The translations under genes and the position numbers were made by a program. Shown here piece after piece: positions 45,555-54,729 of a stretch of DNA of 64,000 nt (position 1 is the stretch's first letter; every line of letters begins with the position of its first letter). The notes beneath the pieces were generated by a model that searched no databases, was not told the origin of the DNA, and saw only the letters and a program-made list of their open reading frames with translations. This stretch comes from Vreelandella zhuhanensis (lineage in GTDB: Bacteria; Pseudomonadota; Gammaproteobacteria; Pseudomonadales; Halomonadaceae), in NCBI RefSeq assembly GCF_009793355.1, contig NZ_WTKP01000006.1:1-64000 (forward strand), read 5' to 3'.

Positions 45555-46476
45555 GTAATGCCAGGTAGGTCTCGCATGCTTGGGTGGCGCTGACCGGTTG
45601 CAGGTGAATTTCGCTGCCGGGCAGGCACTGGGCAAGGGTGGCGCAGGCGATCGGGGTCAAGGCGCCCAGGCGCGGGTAGCCGCCGATGGTCTGACGGTCG
45701 TTGAGCAATACGATGGGCTGGCCGTCGGCGGGCACCTGAACGGCACCCAGTGGAATACCTTCCGAAATCATCCCCGATAATCTGCAGTTCAACGGCGGAC
45801 CCAGCAGGCGTACGCCCATGCGGTCGGCGCGGTTATCCACCTGCCAGGCACTGTTGAACGCCTGGTATAGGCTACGACCGGTGAAATGCCCGGCCTGTGC
45901 CCCCAGAACCAGGGGCAGCCGACAACCGCTCTTGGGCATGCAGGGCGCAAGGGCTTCGGGCAGCCGGCGCTCGCCGGGCGCCTTGCCTTGCCAGGTCAGG
46001 CGGTCACCGGCCTTGAGCGGCTGGCCGTCATCGTGCAGGCCACCCAGGCGCTCGCGTGTGGTGCAGGCACGGCTGCCGAGCACTTCGGGCGCATCGAGGC
46101 CGCCGGGGAAGGCCAGATAGGCACGCAGCCCGGCGCGCGGCTGGCGAAATGCCAGGCGTTGCCCCGGCGAGACGGTGAAGCTTGTGCCCGGGGCAAGCGG
46201 GGCATCATCAAGGGTGGCATCCAGGTCAGCCCCCACCAGAGCCAGGCGGGTCGGGCACTCCACCGCAAGGGTCAAGCCGCCCCCCACCACGATTTCCAGG
46301 GCGGCGCTCTCCAGGGGGTTGCCGAGTAACCAGTTGGCCCAGCGGTGCGAGATCCAGTCGGCAGCACCGCCCTGGGTCACGCCTAGATGGCGCACCCCGA
46401 AGCGTCCCCCATCCTGAATCAATGCCAGCGGCCCCGCCTTGACGACGCTAATTCCCTTGGGTGTGGTGCTGTTCAC
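45541..46476 (-). CDS. pxpC: 5-oxoprolinase subunit C (biotin-dependent carboxyltransferase-like, KipA/YbgK family)
   Basis: 311 residues of the carboxyltransferase A/B-type domain: VVKAGPLALIQDGGRFGVRHLGVTQGG at the N terminus, GNPLESAALEIVVGG, RMGVRLLGP, EGIPLGAVQVPADGQPI and LNDRQTIGGYPRLG. With PxpA and PxpB it hydrolyses 5-oxoproline to glutamate using ATP. The start is GTG 46476, one base into the pxpB stop (TAGTG), with GGAGGAG upstream. Its 3' end overlaps the kinase gene by 14 bases on the opposite strand. Confidence 0.93.
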   Translation of the reverse strand: MNSTTPKGISVVKAGPLALIQDGGRFGVRHLGVTQGGAADWISHRWANWLLGNPLESAALEIVVGGGLTLAVECPTRLALVGADLDATLDDAPLAPGTSFTVSPGQRLAFRQPRAGLRAYLAFPGGLDAPEVLGSRACTTRERLGGLHDDGQPLKAGDRLTWQGKAPGERRLPEALAPCMPKSGCRLPLVLGAQAGHFTGRSLYQAFNSAWQVDNRADRMGVRLLGPPLNCRLSGMISEGIPLGAVQVPADGQPIVLLNDRQTIGGYPRLGALTPIACATLAQCLPGSEIHLQPVSATQACETYLALLNRF

Positions 46477-47204
46477 TAGCGCTCCTCCAGCGGGGTAATG
46501 TCACCGCCCTGGGCTTCGAAGTCGCTACGCGAGATCGACTTGAAGCGTACCTTGTCGCCCGGGCGCAGCAGCGGCTCGCCGCGGCGCGCATAGTCGTAAA
46601 GCGGCACGGCGGTTCTGCCCAGAATGTTCCAGCCACCGGGTGAAAGCAGCGGATAGATCGCCGTCTGGCGCTCGGCGATGCCCACGCTACCCGCAGCCAC
46701 CTTACGCCGCGGGGTATCCAGGCGCGGCGTGGCCAGCGCTTGCTCGACCAGGCCCATGAAGCCGTAACCGGGCGCAAAGCCCAGCGCGAACACGCAGTAG
46801 GCATGGTTGCAGTGGCGTCTGATCACTTCCTCGATAGGCACGCCGGCGCGGCTGGCAACGCGCGGCAGGTCGGGGCCGACGCTCGGGTCATACCACACCG
46901 GGATTTCGTGCAACTGCCCGGCCTGAGTATCGGCGGGGGTCAAGTGCTCAAGGGCTTCCAGGATACGAGCGCGAGCCTGGGAGTGGTTCAACCGCCGACA
47001 GTCGTAATGCACCAGCAAGGTGGTGTAGGAGGGCACCAGGTCGATCAGGCTTTCAGCGAAGGCCTCGCGCAGCGCCTGGTCGGCGGCCATGATCCAGGCC
47101 ATGTTCTGCTCGTCGATGCTGTCGAAAAGTCGGGCCATGAGGCTGTCCATGGCCACGGTTTCCAGGCGCACAGTTTCCATGGACAGTTGCGGCTGGACTT
47201 TCAC
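46476..47204 (-). CDS. pxpB: 5-oxoprolinase subunit B (KipI/YbgJ family)
   Basis: 242-residue carboxyltransferase C/D-type protein: LVHYDCRRL near residue 65, [17 protein letters not shown], the conserved [38 protein letters not shown] and [11 protein letters not shown]. It is the partner of PxpC. The GTG start overlaps the pxpA stop by four bases (GTGA), so all three pxp genes are translationally coupled in the order A-B-C. Confidence 0.93.
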   Translation of the reverse strand: MKVQPQLSMETVRLETVAMDSLMARLFDSIDEQNMAWIMAADQALREAFAESLIDLVPSYTTLLVHYDCRRLNHSQARARILEALEHLTPADTQAGQLHEIPVWYDPSVGPDLPRVASRAGVPIEEVIRRHCNHAYCVFALGFAPGYGFMGLVEQALATPRLDTPRRKVAAGSVGIAERQTAIYPLLSPGGWNILGRTAVPLYDYARRGEPLLRPGDKVRFKSISRSDFEAQGGDITPLEER

Positions 47205-47953
47205 GCAGACTCCAGGGCTTGGAACGCTTCGCGAATGGCGCGTACCGCCGCTATCGATTCCGGGTTATCGCCATGCACGCAGAGCGTATCGGTGGGCAAG
47301 TGAAGGGGGGTGCCATCGAGTGCCATCAAGGGCTCGCCCTTGGCCAGCGTAATGGCCTGGGCGACGATGGTGGCCTGGTCGTTGTGCACCGCATTGGGCA
47401 GGCGTCTCGAGGCCAGGTGGCCCTGGCCGTCGTAGGCGCGATCGGCAAACGTCTCGAACCATATCGTCATGCCCATTTCGGCGGCTAACTGGCGGTTGGG
47501 TTCCGGGTCGGCGGTCGCCATCATCACCAGCGGCAGGTCGGGGTCAAAGGCCCGCACCGCGCGCATCACCCCCTTGAGTAACTCGGGGTCGCGAGCCATG
47601 TCGTTGTACAGGGCGCCATGCGGCTTGACGTAATGCAGGCGAGTGCCCTCGGCCTGGCAGATGCCGGCCAGGGCGCCTATCTGGTAGAGCACGATGTCTT
47701 CGGCTTCCTCAGGGCTATGGCTTATCGAGCGACGGCCGAAGCCCATCAAGTCGGCATAGGCCGGGTGAGCGCCGATCCTGACCCCGTACTTATTGGCCAG
47801 CAGCACGGTAAGGCGCATCACATGCGGGTCGGAGGCATGAAAACCGCAGGCGATATTGGCACAGTCGACGTAAGGCATGACATCGGCATCCATGCCCAGC
47901 GTCCAGTTGCCGAAGCTTTCGCCCATATCGCAATTGAGCAAGGGGAGGGTCAT
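47201..47953 (-). CDS. pxpA: 5-oxoprolinase subunit A (LamB/YcsF family)
   Basis: 250 residues, with [57 protein letters not shown] and the C-terminal [14 protein letters not shown]. It is the metal-dependent polysaccharide-deacetylase-like subunit of the prokaryotic 5-oxoprolinase. The start at ATG 47953 has AGGAG upstream. It is divergent from a TRAP transporter operon, a pairing that suggests uptake and use of external 5-oxoproline. Confidence 0.93.
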   Translation of the reverse strand: MTLPLLNCDMGESFGNWTLGMDADVMPYVDCANIACGFHASDPHVMRLTVLLANKYGVRIGAHPAYADLMGFGRRSISHSPEEAEDIVLYQIGALAGICQAEGTRLHYVKPHGALYNDMARDPELLKGVMRAVRAFDPDLPLVMMATADPEPNRQLAAEMGMTIWFETFADRAYDGQGHLASRRLPNAVHNDQATIVAQAITLAKGEPLMALDGTPLHLPTDTLCVHGDNPESIAAVRAIREAFQALESA

Positions 47954-48239
47954 GGGGACTCCTGTTGTGGGTTCGGTCAGCAATTGGTTTCGTTATAAAA
48001 CCCAATATATGGATTCGACCTGGCTAGTGCCAATTTCTCAAGTAACTATCGTTTTTGGCAATAGCATACATCGATGCCGCTGGCCATGTTTTCAGCGTTG
48101 GGAAAAATGTTTGACGCTATTGTTCAAGGGGCATAACACTTGGAAGGATGCGAAAGCCGCGAACCGGTTCGCAAAAGGCTTGATCTGTTTCTGGCTATCT
48201 GTTTCTGACTATTTTTTTCTAACAGTAAGAGGATACATC
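47954..48239. promoter_or_regulatory. Divergent control region between pxpABC and the TRAP transporter genes
   Basis: 286 bases, clearly more AT-rich than the genes around it. An imperfect inverted repeat ATTGGTTT ... AAACCCAAT spans 47983-48006 and may be an operator. An open frame runs through the region into dctP but has no protein-like features. No regulator gene is adjacent. Confidence 0.5.
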
Positions 48240-49232
48240 ATGATGCATAAGAACATCGCTTCGCCCCTGACGTTGGCCTTGGCCTGTGCGCTTGCCGCAG
48301 GCACCGCCCAGGCCGCCGAATGGAACATGGCAACGCCCTATGGCGATGCCAGCTTTCATACCCAAAACAACAAGCAATTCGCCGAAGACGTGGCCGAAGC
48401 CACCGATGGCGACCTGAGCATCAATGTGCACAGTGGCGGCTCGCTGGTCTCCCACGAGGAAATCAAGCCCTCGGTACGCCGCGGCACCGTCCAGGCCGGT
48501 GAGATATTTCTGTCTATCCTCTCCAACGAACATCCCATCTTCGAGGTCGATACGCTGCCCGGGGTTGCCGGTAGCTACGACCAGGCTTACGAGCTGTGGG
48601 AAGCCACCCGGCCGATGATCGCCGAGCTGTTCGCCGAAGAAGGCCTGATGCCGCTGTATGCGGTGGCCTGGCCCGCGCAAGGGATATATACCGATTTCGA
48701 GCTGACCGACGAAGAACAGTTCGAGGGGCTCAGAGTACGGGCGCCCAACATCAATACCCAGCGCTTCGTGCAGAACCTGGGGGGCATTCCTACCGAGACC
48801 GAAGAGTCGGATATCCCCACGGCCTTCAGCACCGGCCGGGTGGATGCCATGATCACCTCGAGCTCCACGGGTAATGCGATGACCGCCTGGGATTATGTCT
48901 CGCACTATACCGAGGCCAATCTCTGGCTGCCCAAGAACATGGTTTTCATCAATCAGCGCGCTTTCGATCGTCTGGACGAGGCAACCCAGGAGGCGCTGCT
49001 GGAGGCTGCCGAGCGAGCCGAAAAGCGTGGCTGGGAAATGAGCAAGGAAAACAACCAGGAAAGCCTTGAGGCATTGCAGGAAAACGGCATGACGGTCTCC
49101 GAGCCCAACGAAGACGTGGCTGCAGCGCTTCAGGAAGCCGGGGATACGTTGTTTGAAAGCTGGCAGGAGCGTGCCGACGAGGCCACTCTGGAAGTGCTTG
49201 AAGACTACCGTGAACAGCGTGATGCCAACTAA
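48240..49232 (+). CDS. dctP: TRAP transporter substrate-binding protein, DctP family
   Basis: 330-residue periplasmic binding protein with a signal peptide cut near TAQA/AEW. Family features: WNMATPYGDASFHTQNNKQF, GDLSINVHSGGSLVSHEEI, VRAPNINTQRFVQNLGGIPT (the arginine that holds the substrate carboxylate), and FSTGRVDAMITSSSTG. The start at ATG 48240 has AAGAGGA upstream. Given the divergent pxpABC, 5-oxoproline is the likely ligand; related TRAP binding proteins of Bordetella (DctP6, DctP7) were shown to bind pyroglutamate. First gene of dctP-Q-M. Confidence 0.9.
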   Translation: MMHKNIASPLTLALACALAAGTAQAAEWNMATPYGDASFHTQNNKQFAEDVAEATDGDLSINVHSGGSLVSHEEIKPSVRRGTVQAGEIFLSILSNEHPIFEVDTLPGVAGSYDQAYELWEATRPMIAELFAEEGLMPLYAVAWPAQGIYTDFELTDEEQFEGLRVRAPNINTQRFVQNLGGIPTETEESDIPTAFSTGRVDAMITSSSTGNAMTAWDYVSHYTEANLWLPKNMVFINQRAFDRLDEATQEALLEAAERAEKRGWEMSKENNQESLEALQENGMTVSEPNEDVAAALQEAGDTLFESWQERADEATLEVLEDYREQRDAN

Positions 49233-49309
49233 GCAATAGCCACTGACAAGATGCCGGTGCGGTGGAGGTATCCGCCGCACCTCGTTTCAGCGTTTCGCGA
49301 GACAATTTC

Positions 49310-49873
49310 ATGACGTTCAAATTCAACAAGCTCTATCAGTGGGGAGCATGGGGCGCCGCTGCCTGCATGATCATGATCTGCGCGCTGATAGCGATCCAGG
49401 TCATCTTCCGGGTAGTCGACGCGCTACTGACCATGGTGGGCATGGATCGTCTGGGGATGAGCATTACCGGTGTCTCTGAAATCGCCGGCTATCTGCTGGT
49501 GGGCGCTACCTTCCTGGCGCTTGCCTATACCTTCGTGCATCAGGCACATATTCGCATGACCCTGGTCATCACGCGCTTGCCCTCGGCAGTGCGGGCATGG
49601 TTCGAGGTGCTTTGCCTGGTGATTGCCCTGGCTCTCTGTGTGTTGCTGACCTACGGGCTGATCGATCTTACCCGGGTAAGCCTGGTTTACGGCGATGTCT
49701 CCTCGGGCTTTCTATCGATTCCGCTATGGATTCCTCAAACGGTACTCGTCGTCGGAGTGGCATTGCTGGCCCTGGCACTGCTTGAAGCACTCCTCATGAC
49801 GCTACGCATCGCCTTGACCGATCCTTCGAGCTATCGCGACCCCACAGAAGCGGATGATTCTGAGCGTGACTGA
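49310..49873 (+). CDS. dctQ: TRAP transporter small permease, DctQ family
   Basis: 187 residues with four transmembrane helices, the usual DctQ layout. Conserved parts are the VSEIAGYLLVGATFLALAYT helix and the HQAHIRMTLVITRLP loop. It forms the small membrane subunit that docks the substrate-loaded DctP and the large DctM. The start at ATG 49310 (MTFKFNKLYQW) was chosen; 16 in-frame codons before it are not family-like. It ends 30 bases before dctM. Confidence 0.88.
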   Translation: MTFKFNKLYQWGAWGAAACMIMICALIAIQVIFRVVDALLTMVGMDRLGMSITGVSEIAGYLLVGATFLALAYTFVHQAHIRMTLVITRLPSAVRAWFEVLCLVIALALCVLLTYGLIDLTRVSLVYGDVSSGFLSIPLWIPQTVLVVGVALLALALLEALLMTLRIALTDPSSYRDPTEADDSERD

Positions 49874-49903
49874 GTTCCAACCCGTTCTAGCGGAGAGACT
49901 TTT

Positions 49904-51208
49904 GTGCTGATATTGAGTGTGGCTATTATTTTAACCTTGGCATTTTTGCTGGGAAGCGGGGTGTGGATCGCCTTCGCCCTGATCGGCACTGCCTGGGTTG
50001 CACTGACCTTTTTTACCCCCTTTGCGGCGGGCCCGATACTGGCGTCGGACTTCTGGGGGGCAAGCTATGGCTGGGATCTCACCGCCTTGCCGATGTTCAT
50101 CTGGATGGGCGAGATACTGTTTCGTTCGGGGCTGGCCGACAACATGTTCCGGGGGCTTTCGCCCTGGCTCAATCGGCTGCCGGGGCGGCTGTTGCATACC
50201 AACATCATCGGCAGCGGCATGTTCGCCGCGGTGTGCGGCTCTTCGGCGGCAACGTGCGCCACCGTGGGCAAGATGACCCTGCCGGAGCTTGAACGGCGTG
50301 GCTACGACAGCAACATGGCGATTGGCACCCTGGCCAGCGCCTCGACGCTAGGGCTGCTGATTCCCCCTTCGATCATGCTGATCGTTTACGGCGTGGTCAC
50401 CGAGCAGTCGATCTCGCGGCTGTTCATGGCGGGTATCGGCCCGGCGTTGTTGATCCTTACCTTGTTCATCGGCTATCTGGTGCTCTGGGCGCTACTCAAG
50501 GGTAACCGCGAAGGGCTCACCGGCCACGACGAATCCTCCATGCCACTGGGCGAAAAGCTGCGCAATACCTGGGCACTGGTGCCGATACTGGTACTCATCG
50601 GCGGCATCATCGGCTCGATCTATGGGGGGCTTGCATCACCGACCGAAGCGGCGGCCATCGGGGTCGTGCTGTCGATCGTGATCGCGCGATTCAATGGCAG
50701 TTTCAACCGACGTATCTTCAGTGACTCTCTATTCGCCGCGATACGCACCGCCTGCATGATCGCCTTCATCATCGCCGGGGCGTCGTTTCTCACCTCAGCC
50801 ATGGGCTTCACCCAGATACCCATGCAGCTGGCGCGTGCCATTGGTGAGATGGGGCTTTCACCGACCATGCTGCTGGTGACGCTGACCTTGTTGCTGCTGG
50901 TGATGGGGTGCTTTCTGGATGGTATCTCGCTGATCCTGCTGGTGACCGCGATCATCATGCCGTTGATCGACGCCGCTGGGTTCGACCTGATCTGGTTCGG
51001 TATCTATCTGGTGGTGGTGGTGGAGATGTCGCAGATCACTCCCCCGGTAGGTTTCAACCTGTTCGTGATCCAGGGGCTGACCGGCAAGGACATCCTGACG
51101 ATTACCCGCGCCACGCTGCCATTCTTCCTGCTGATGCTGCTCTCCATCGCCCTGATGCACTGGTTTCCGCAAATTGCCTTGTACCTGCCCCAGGCGATGA
51201 ACCGCTAA
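49904..51208 (+). CDS. dctM: TRAP transporter large permease, DctM family
   Basis: 434-residue membrane subunit of the sodium-coupled transporter with about 12 hydrophobic segments. Signature blocks include GLSPWLNRLPGRLLHTNIIGSGMFAAVCGSSAATCATVGKMTLPE (split), LASASTLGLLIPPSIMLIVYG, ASPTEAAAIGVVLSI, and the C-terminal VEMSQITPPVGFNLFVIQG. The start is GTG 49904, preceded by GGAGAG. It ends eight bases before the converging lipoprotein gene. Confidence 0.92.
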   Translation: MLILSVAIILTLAFLLGSGVWIAFALIGTAWVALTFFTPFAAGPILASDFWGASYGWDLTALPMFIWMGEILFRSGLADNMFRGLSPWLNRLPGRLLHTNIIGSGMFAAVCGSSAATCATVGKMTLPELERRGYDSNMAIGTLASASTLGLLIPPSIMLIVYGVVTEQSISRLFMAGIGPALLILTLFIGYLVLWALLKGNREGLTGHDESSMPLGEKLRNTWALVPILVLIGGIIGSIYGGLASPTEAAAIGVVLSIVIARFNGSFNRRIFSDSLFAAIRTACMIAFIIAGASFLTSAMGFTQIPMQLARAIGEMGLSPTMLLVTLTLLLLVMGCFLDGISLILLVTAIIMPLIDAAGFDLIWFGIYLVVVVEMSQITPPVGFNLFVIQGLTGKDILTITRATLPFFLLMLLSIALMHWFPQIALYLPQAMNR

Positions 51209-51216
51209 GTGAGTAC

Positions 51217-51837
51217 TTAAGGCTGGTTAGCTAGTTCGCCATGCAGCCAGCTAATCAATTTCCGGCTCAGTTCATCGCCGGCTTCACCGAACGCTGCCAC
51301 CACCTGGGGTATCTCCACGCTCTCGGCCCTGGCGCTGGCGCTTAGTGAGCGGCTGGCGACAGCTTGCCGCTTGGCGTCGAGCAGTTTGACGTCAAGTTGC
51401 AGCCGGGCTTCAGGGTGGCCCTGGATATACTCGCTCTGAAAACTGCGCAGCTCGCTCAGCAAGGTGTAATCGGTGGGCAGTTTGCCGCTGCTGACACTGG
51501 CGAAGAGACCGCTTTCCTGAAGTGCTTCAATCAAGCGTTGCTGAACGAGCACCGGGGCATCGTCGTGCCAGTGCGCGCCTTCGTAGACGCTGACCACCAG
51601 AGGTTCAGGAAACACCACGATACGCTCGCTACCCAAGAGGCGGCCGGCTTCCGGTGTCTCTACGCCTAGCGTGACGGCACCCAGCGAGGAAGGTGCTTCA
51701 CCGATGCTGCTGGCGGGTAGGCGATAAAGCGTCAATGACTCCTGTTCAGGTAGCACGGTACAGCCTGAAACAGCCAGCACCGTGATACAGGCCAGTAGCG
51801 GCCTCGGTATACGCTGTAAGAAGCTTGATTTATTCAA
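51217..51837 (-). CDS. PqiC-like outer-membrane lipoprotein, ABC-type transport auxiliary family
   Basis: 206 residues with a lipobox AVSGC around Cys 26 and the family pattern of ABC-transport auxiliary proteins (LYRLPAS near the N terminus, SERIVVFPEPLVVSVYEGAHWHDDAPVLVQ, LIEALQESGLF, LDVKLLDAK). In E. coli PqiC is the lipoprotein of an MCE tunnel between membranes. The start is TTG 51837, overlapping the MCE gene stop by four bases (TTGA). Last gene of the SulP-MlaE-MlaF-MCE unit; its stop faces dctM eight bases away. Confidence 0.82.
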   Translation of the reverse strand: MNKSSFLQRIPRPLLACITVLAVSGCTVLPEQESLTLYRLPASSIGEAPSSLGAVTLGVETPEAGRLLGSERIVVFPEPLVVSVYEGAHWHDDAPVLVQQRLIEALQESGLFASVSSGKLPTDYTLLSELRSFQSEYIQGHPEARLQLDVKLLDAKRQAVASRSLSASARAESVEIPQVVAAFGEAGDELSRKLISWLHGELANQP

Positions 51838-52775
51838 GGGCTGAACTCCTCTACGCGATCGCGCCCGAGTAGAAAATCAGTGGGATTTTCATTCAAACGC
51901 CGCGTAAGTCGGTTGAGGTTGGTAAGGGTCTCGCGCAATTGATCCAGGGCGGGAGCAATGTCCTGGCTGCCTTGCAATCCGATTTCAATGGCTTGGGCGT
52001 TATTTTCGACCAAGAGCTCGATGCGCTGTGCGGCTTGTGCCACGTTGTTGCTGGCATAGGTGGCACTTTGAAGCATTTGTTGTCCCTCGCCCTCGAGTAA
52101 CTGGGTCGTTGCCTGGCTTAGCTTGCTGATATCGGCCAGGGTCTGGGTGGCTTCTCGCGTCAGGTCCCCAAACAGCGCCATATTGGTATCCAGCGCTTCT
52201 CGCTGGGAAGCGATGATTTGCGTTATCTGAGCCACGTTAGCCACTATTTCCTCGGCGCGTTGGGCATTATCGTCGGTAAACAGTTGATTGACGTTGCTCA
52301 AGATCGCATTGATGTTGCTCAGCGCTTCCCCGCCTTCATCGAAGAGCGCCGCGATAGGCGAGGGGTCGGCGCGAATCACCGGCGGATGAGTGTCGGCTTC
52401 ACGGCGCAACAAGGGGCTCTCCGGGCGGCCACCATACAGCTGGATGCGCATATTGCCGGCCACACTGGCCAACGCCAAGCGTGCCCGGGTATCTACCTTG
52501 ATAGGGGTGTCCTGGTAGACGCGAATATCGGCCAATACCTGACGTGGGTCGTCGGGGTTGAGCTTCAATTGCGTGACGTTACCCACTTCGATGCCATTGT
52601 ATTGGACCTGGCTGTCGGTAGATAAGCCGCCCACGCTTTGCTCGAACAAGACCCGGTACTCATGGTATTGCTGTTGCCTGCCGGCCTGGTTGATCCAGAG
52701 CGCAAACAACAAGGCGCCACCCGCCAGTGCCAGGGTAAAGAATCCGATCAATACATGATGCGCACGGGTTTCCAT
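51834..52775 (-). CDS. MCE (MlaD-like) phospholipid-transport protein
   Basis: 313 residues: an N-terminal signal anchor (VLIGFFTLALAGGALLFALWI), an MCE domain (about 38-120; YRVLFEQSVGGLSTDSQVQYNGIEVGNVTQL, ASVAGNMRIQLYGG), and a long helical C-terminal region (about 140-300), where repeated amphipathic heptads suggest a coiled coil crossing the periplasm. It is attached to the ABC transporter core and should hand lipids to or from the outer membrane with the PqiC-like lipoprotein. The start at ATG 52775 (METRAHHVLIG) was preferred to the 22-codon-longer frame. Confidence 0.88.
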   Translation of the reverse strand: METRAHHVLIGFFTLALAGGALLFALWINQAGRQQQYHEYRVLFEQSVGGLSTDSQVQYNGIEVGNVTQLKLNPDDPRQVLADIRVYQDTPIKVDTRARLALASVAGNMRIQLYGGRPESPLLRREADTHPPVIRADPSPIAALFDEGGEALSNINAILSNVNQLFTDDNAQRAEEIVANVAQITQIIASQREALDTNMALFGDLTREATQTLADISKLSQATTQLLEGEGQQMLQSATYASNNVAQAAQRIELLVENNAQAIEIGLQGSQDIAPALDQLRETLTNLNRLTRRLNENPTDFLLGRDRVEEFSP

Positions 52776-52782
52776 GGGCTGG

Positions 52783-53601
52783 CTACTCCTGAAGGTGGTG
52801 AGTGCTGGCGGCTTGCTGGGCGGCCCGACCCCGAGGGCCATGAAAATACGCCTGAACCCAGTCGTCCTGGGTGGCGGCTACCTCATCCAGGGTGCCGGCT
52901 GCCAGCACGCGCTTTTGCGAAATCACCGCCACCCGGTCGCAGCTTGAATAGAGTGTATCCAGGTCGTGGGTGACCAGAAATACACTGAAGCGCAGGGCGT
53001 CGCGCAGGGTCACCAATAGCTCATCGAAGGCCGCCGCACTGATAGGATCCAGCCCGGCAGTCGGTTCATCGAGAAACAGCACATCCGGGTCGAGTGCCAG
53101 CGCTCGCGCCAAGGCGGCCCGCTTGACCATGCCCCCCGAAAGCGACTCGGGAGACTGCAGGGCGGCGCTGGCCGGCAACCCCACCAGGGAAAGCTTGACG
53201 CGGGCCAGGTACTCGGCATCCGAGCGGGAAAGTCGCGCATGCTCGATCAAGGGCAGGGCAATATTTTCCTGCAAGTTCAATGAACTGAATAAAGCGCCGC
53301 GCTGAAAGAGCACGCCGAAGCGCCGCTCCATCTGGCTGCGTTGCTGGCTATCCAGTGAATCCAGTGCCTGGCCAAACACTTCCACGCAACCTTCATCGGG
53401 GCGCTTGAGCCCCACGATGCTGCGCAACAACACGGACTTGCCCGAGCCGGAGCCGCCGACGATGCCCAGGATCTCTCCCGGAAGCACATCCAGGTCGAGG
53501 TTGTCGTGAACCACATTGTCGCCGAAGCGATTGACCAGCCCCCTGACACTTATCACCGGCTCTTGATCCGCTGTTTTATGCTTCGTTTGCCTGTCGCTCA
53601 T
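52783..53601 (-). CDS. MlaF-like ABC transporter ATP-binding protein
   Basis: 272-residue ATPase with Walker A GGSGSGKSVLL, Q-loop LFQRGALFSSLNLQENIALPL (typical MlaF pattern), signature LSGGMVKRAALARAL, Walker B VLFLDEPTAGLDP and switch LVTHDLDTL. It drives the MlaE-like permease. The start at ATG 53601 overlaps the permease stop by one base (TAATG); an ATG two codons earlier is equally possible. Seven bases separate its stop from the MCE gene start. Confidence 0.9.
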   Translation of the reverse strand: MSDRQTKHKTADQEPVISVRGLVNRFGDNVVHDNLDLDVLPGEILGIVGGSGSGKSVLLRSIVGLKRPDEGCVEVFGQALDSLDSQQRSQMERRFGVLFQRGALFSSLNLQENIALPLIEHARLSRSDAEYLARVKLSLVGLPASAALQSPESLSGGMVKRAALARALALDPDVLFLDEPTAGLDPISAAAFDELLVTLRDALRFSVFLVTHDLDTLYSSCDRVAVISQKRVLAAGTLDEVAATQDDWVQAYFHGPRGRAAQQAASTHHLQE

Positions 53602-54719
53602 TACCATCCCATTTCCATGAAAAATAACGCGGCAAGCGCATCCAGAAGAATCACCATGAAAATCGACTGCACGACACTTGAGGTGGTGTGTTCTCCCACG
53701 GACTGAGCGCTACCCTTGACCTTGAACCCTTCCAGACAACCGATCAACGCAATCACAAAGGCAAACACCGGCGCCTTGCTGAGTCCAAGCAAAAAATGCG
53801 TGACCGCAATATCGCGCTCCAGGGTGCCGATAAACTGGGATAACGCAATATCCAGGGATAAGGAAGCCACCATCGCACCGCCCGCCAGGCCGCTGAGCAT
53901 CCCCACAAAAGTCAACAAGGGCAAGGTGATCAGCATCGCCATGACGCGAGGCAGTACCAGAAGCTCAATGGGGTCGAGGCCCTGGGTCCGCAAGGCATCG
54001 ATTTCTTCATTGGCTTTCATCGACCCGAGTTGCGCGGTGAAAGCACTGGCGGTACGCCCGGCGAGCAAGATCGCCGCCAAGAGGACGCCGAATTCACGCA
54101 GAAAGGAAAATGCCACCAGGTCAATGGTGTAAATAGTCGCACCGAAATTGCGAAGCACTGTCGCGCCGAGAAAGGCCACCACGGCGCCCACCATGAACGT
54201 CAACAGCGCCACGATGGGCACGGCGTTGAAGCCGCTTTGCTGAATATGCGCAACGATGGCGGTAAGGCGCCAGCGGCGAGGATGCCACAAGATCCGCGCG
54301 AAGGTGGCGACTACCAGGCCGGTAAAGCCCATCAATTGAAGCTGCTGGTGCCACAAGGCGTCGACTTGCTGGCCGAGCAGCGCCAGCATGGCGTGCCACC
54401 AGGGCTCGGACACTGGTTTGGGCGCAAGGGAAGAACTCATGGCCTGGGCTATCCGGGCCAGCAAGGCCTGGCGCTCTGCCGGAAGCGAGGGTGCCCATGC
54501 ATGAATCTCCCCGACCCGTTCAACCCCCAGCAGCTCGACCAGCAAGGCGGCGCCGGCGGTATCGATGGCCTGCAGATTTTCCAGGCTGATCTCCCGCGCC
54601 TGCCCAGCCTGGGCCGGCAGGTGCGCAATAGCGGCTTTCAACTGGGGGAAATGGGCAAGCGTCCATTCGCCTTCAATGGCGAGCTCGTCTTCCTGATAAA
54701 CCACCCATTGGGCTGACAT
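53601..54719 (-). CDS. MlaE-like permease with an N-terminal STAS domain
   Basis: 372 residues. Residues 1-95 form a STAS-type domain (LAIEGEWTLAHFPQLKAAIAHL, ENLQAIDTAGAALLVELL), as in MlaB, here fused to the permease. From about 140 the MlaE domain follows, with LLTFMVGAVVAFLGATVLRNFGATIYTIDLV, LREFGVLLAAILLAGRTASAFTAQLGSMKANEEIDALRTQG (split) and VLPRVMAMLITLPLLTFVGM. So this system has no separate MlaB. The start at ATG 54719 has AAGGAA upstream; it lies ten bases after the SulP gene. Confidence 0.92.
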   Translation of the reverse strand: MSAQWVVYQEDELAIEGEWTLAHFPQLKAAIAHLPAQAGQAREISLENLQAIDTAGAALLVELLGVERVGEIHAWAPSLPAERQALLARIAQAMSSSLAPKPVSEPWWHAMLALLGQQVDALWHQQLQLMGFTGLVVATFARILWHPRRWRLTAIVAHIQQSGFNAVPIVALLTFMVGAVVAFLGATVLRNFGATIYTIDLVAFSFLREFGVLLAAILLAGRTASAFTAQLGSMKANEEIDALRTQGLDPIELLVLPRVMAMLITLPLLTFVGMLSGLAGGAMVASLSLDIALSQFIGTLERDIAVTHFLLGLSKAPVFAFVIALIGCLEGFKVKGSAQSVGEHTTSSVVQSIFMVILLDALAALFFMEMGW

Positions 54720-54729
54720 CGACGGTTCC

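Noticed and set aside
48219..49280. 353-codon open frame opposite dctP
   Set aside because: It lies antisense to a well-supported TRAP binding protein and has no recognisable domains; GC-rich codon bias creates such shadows.
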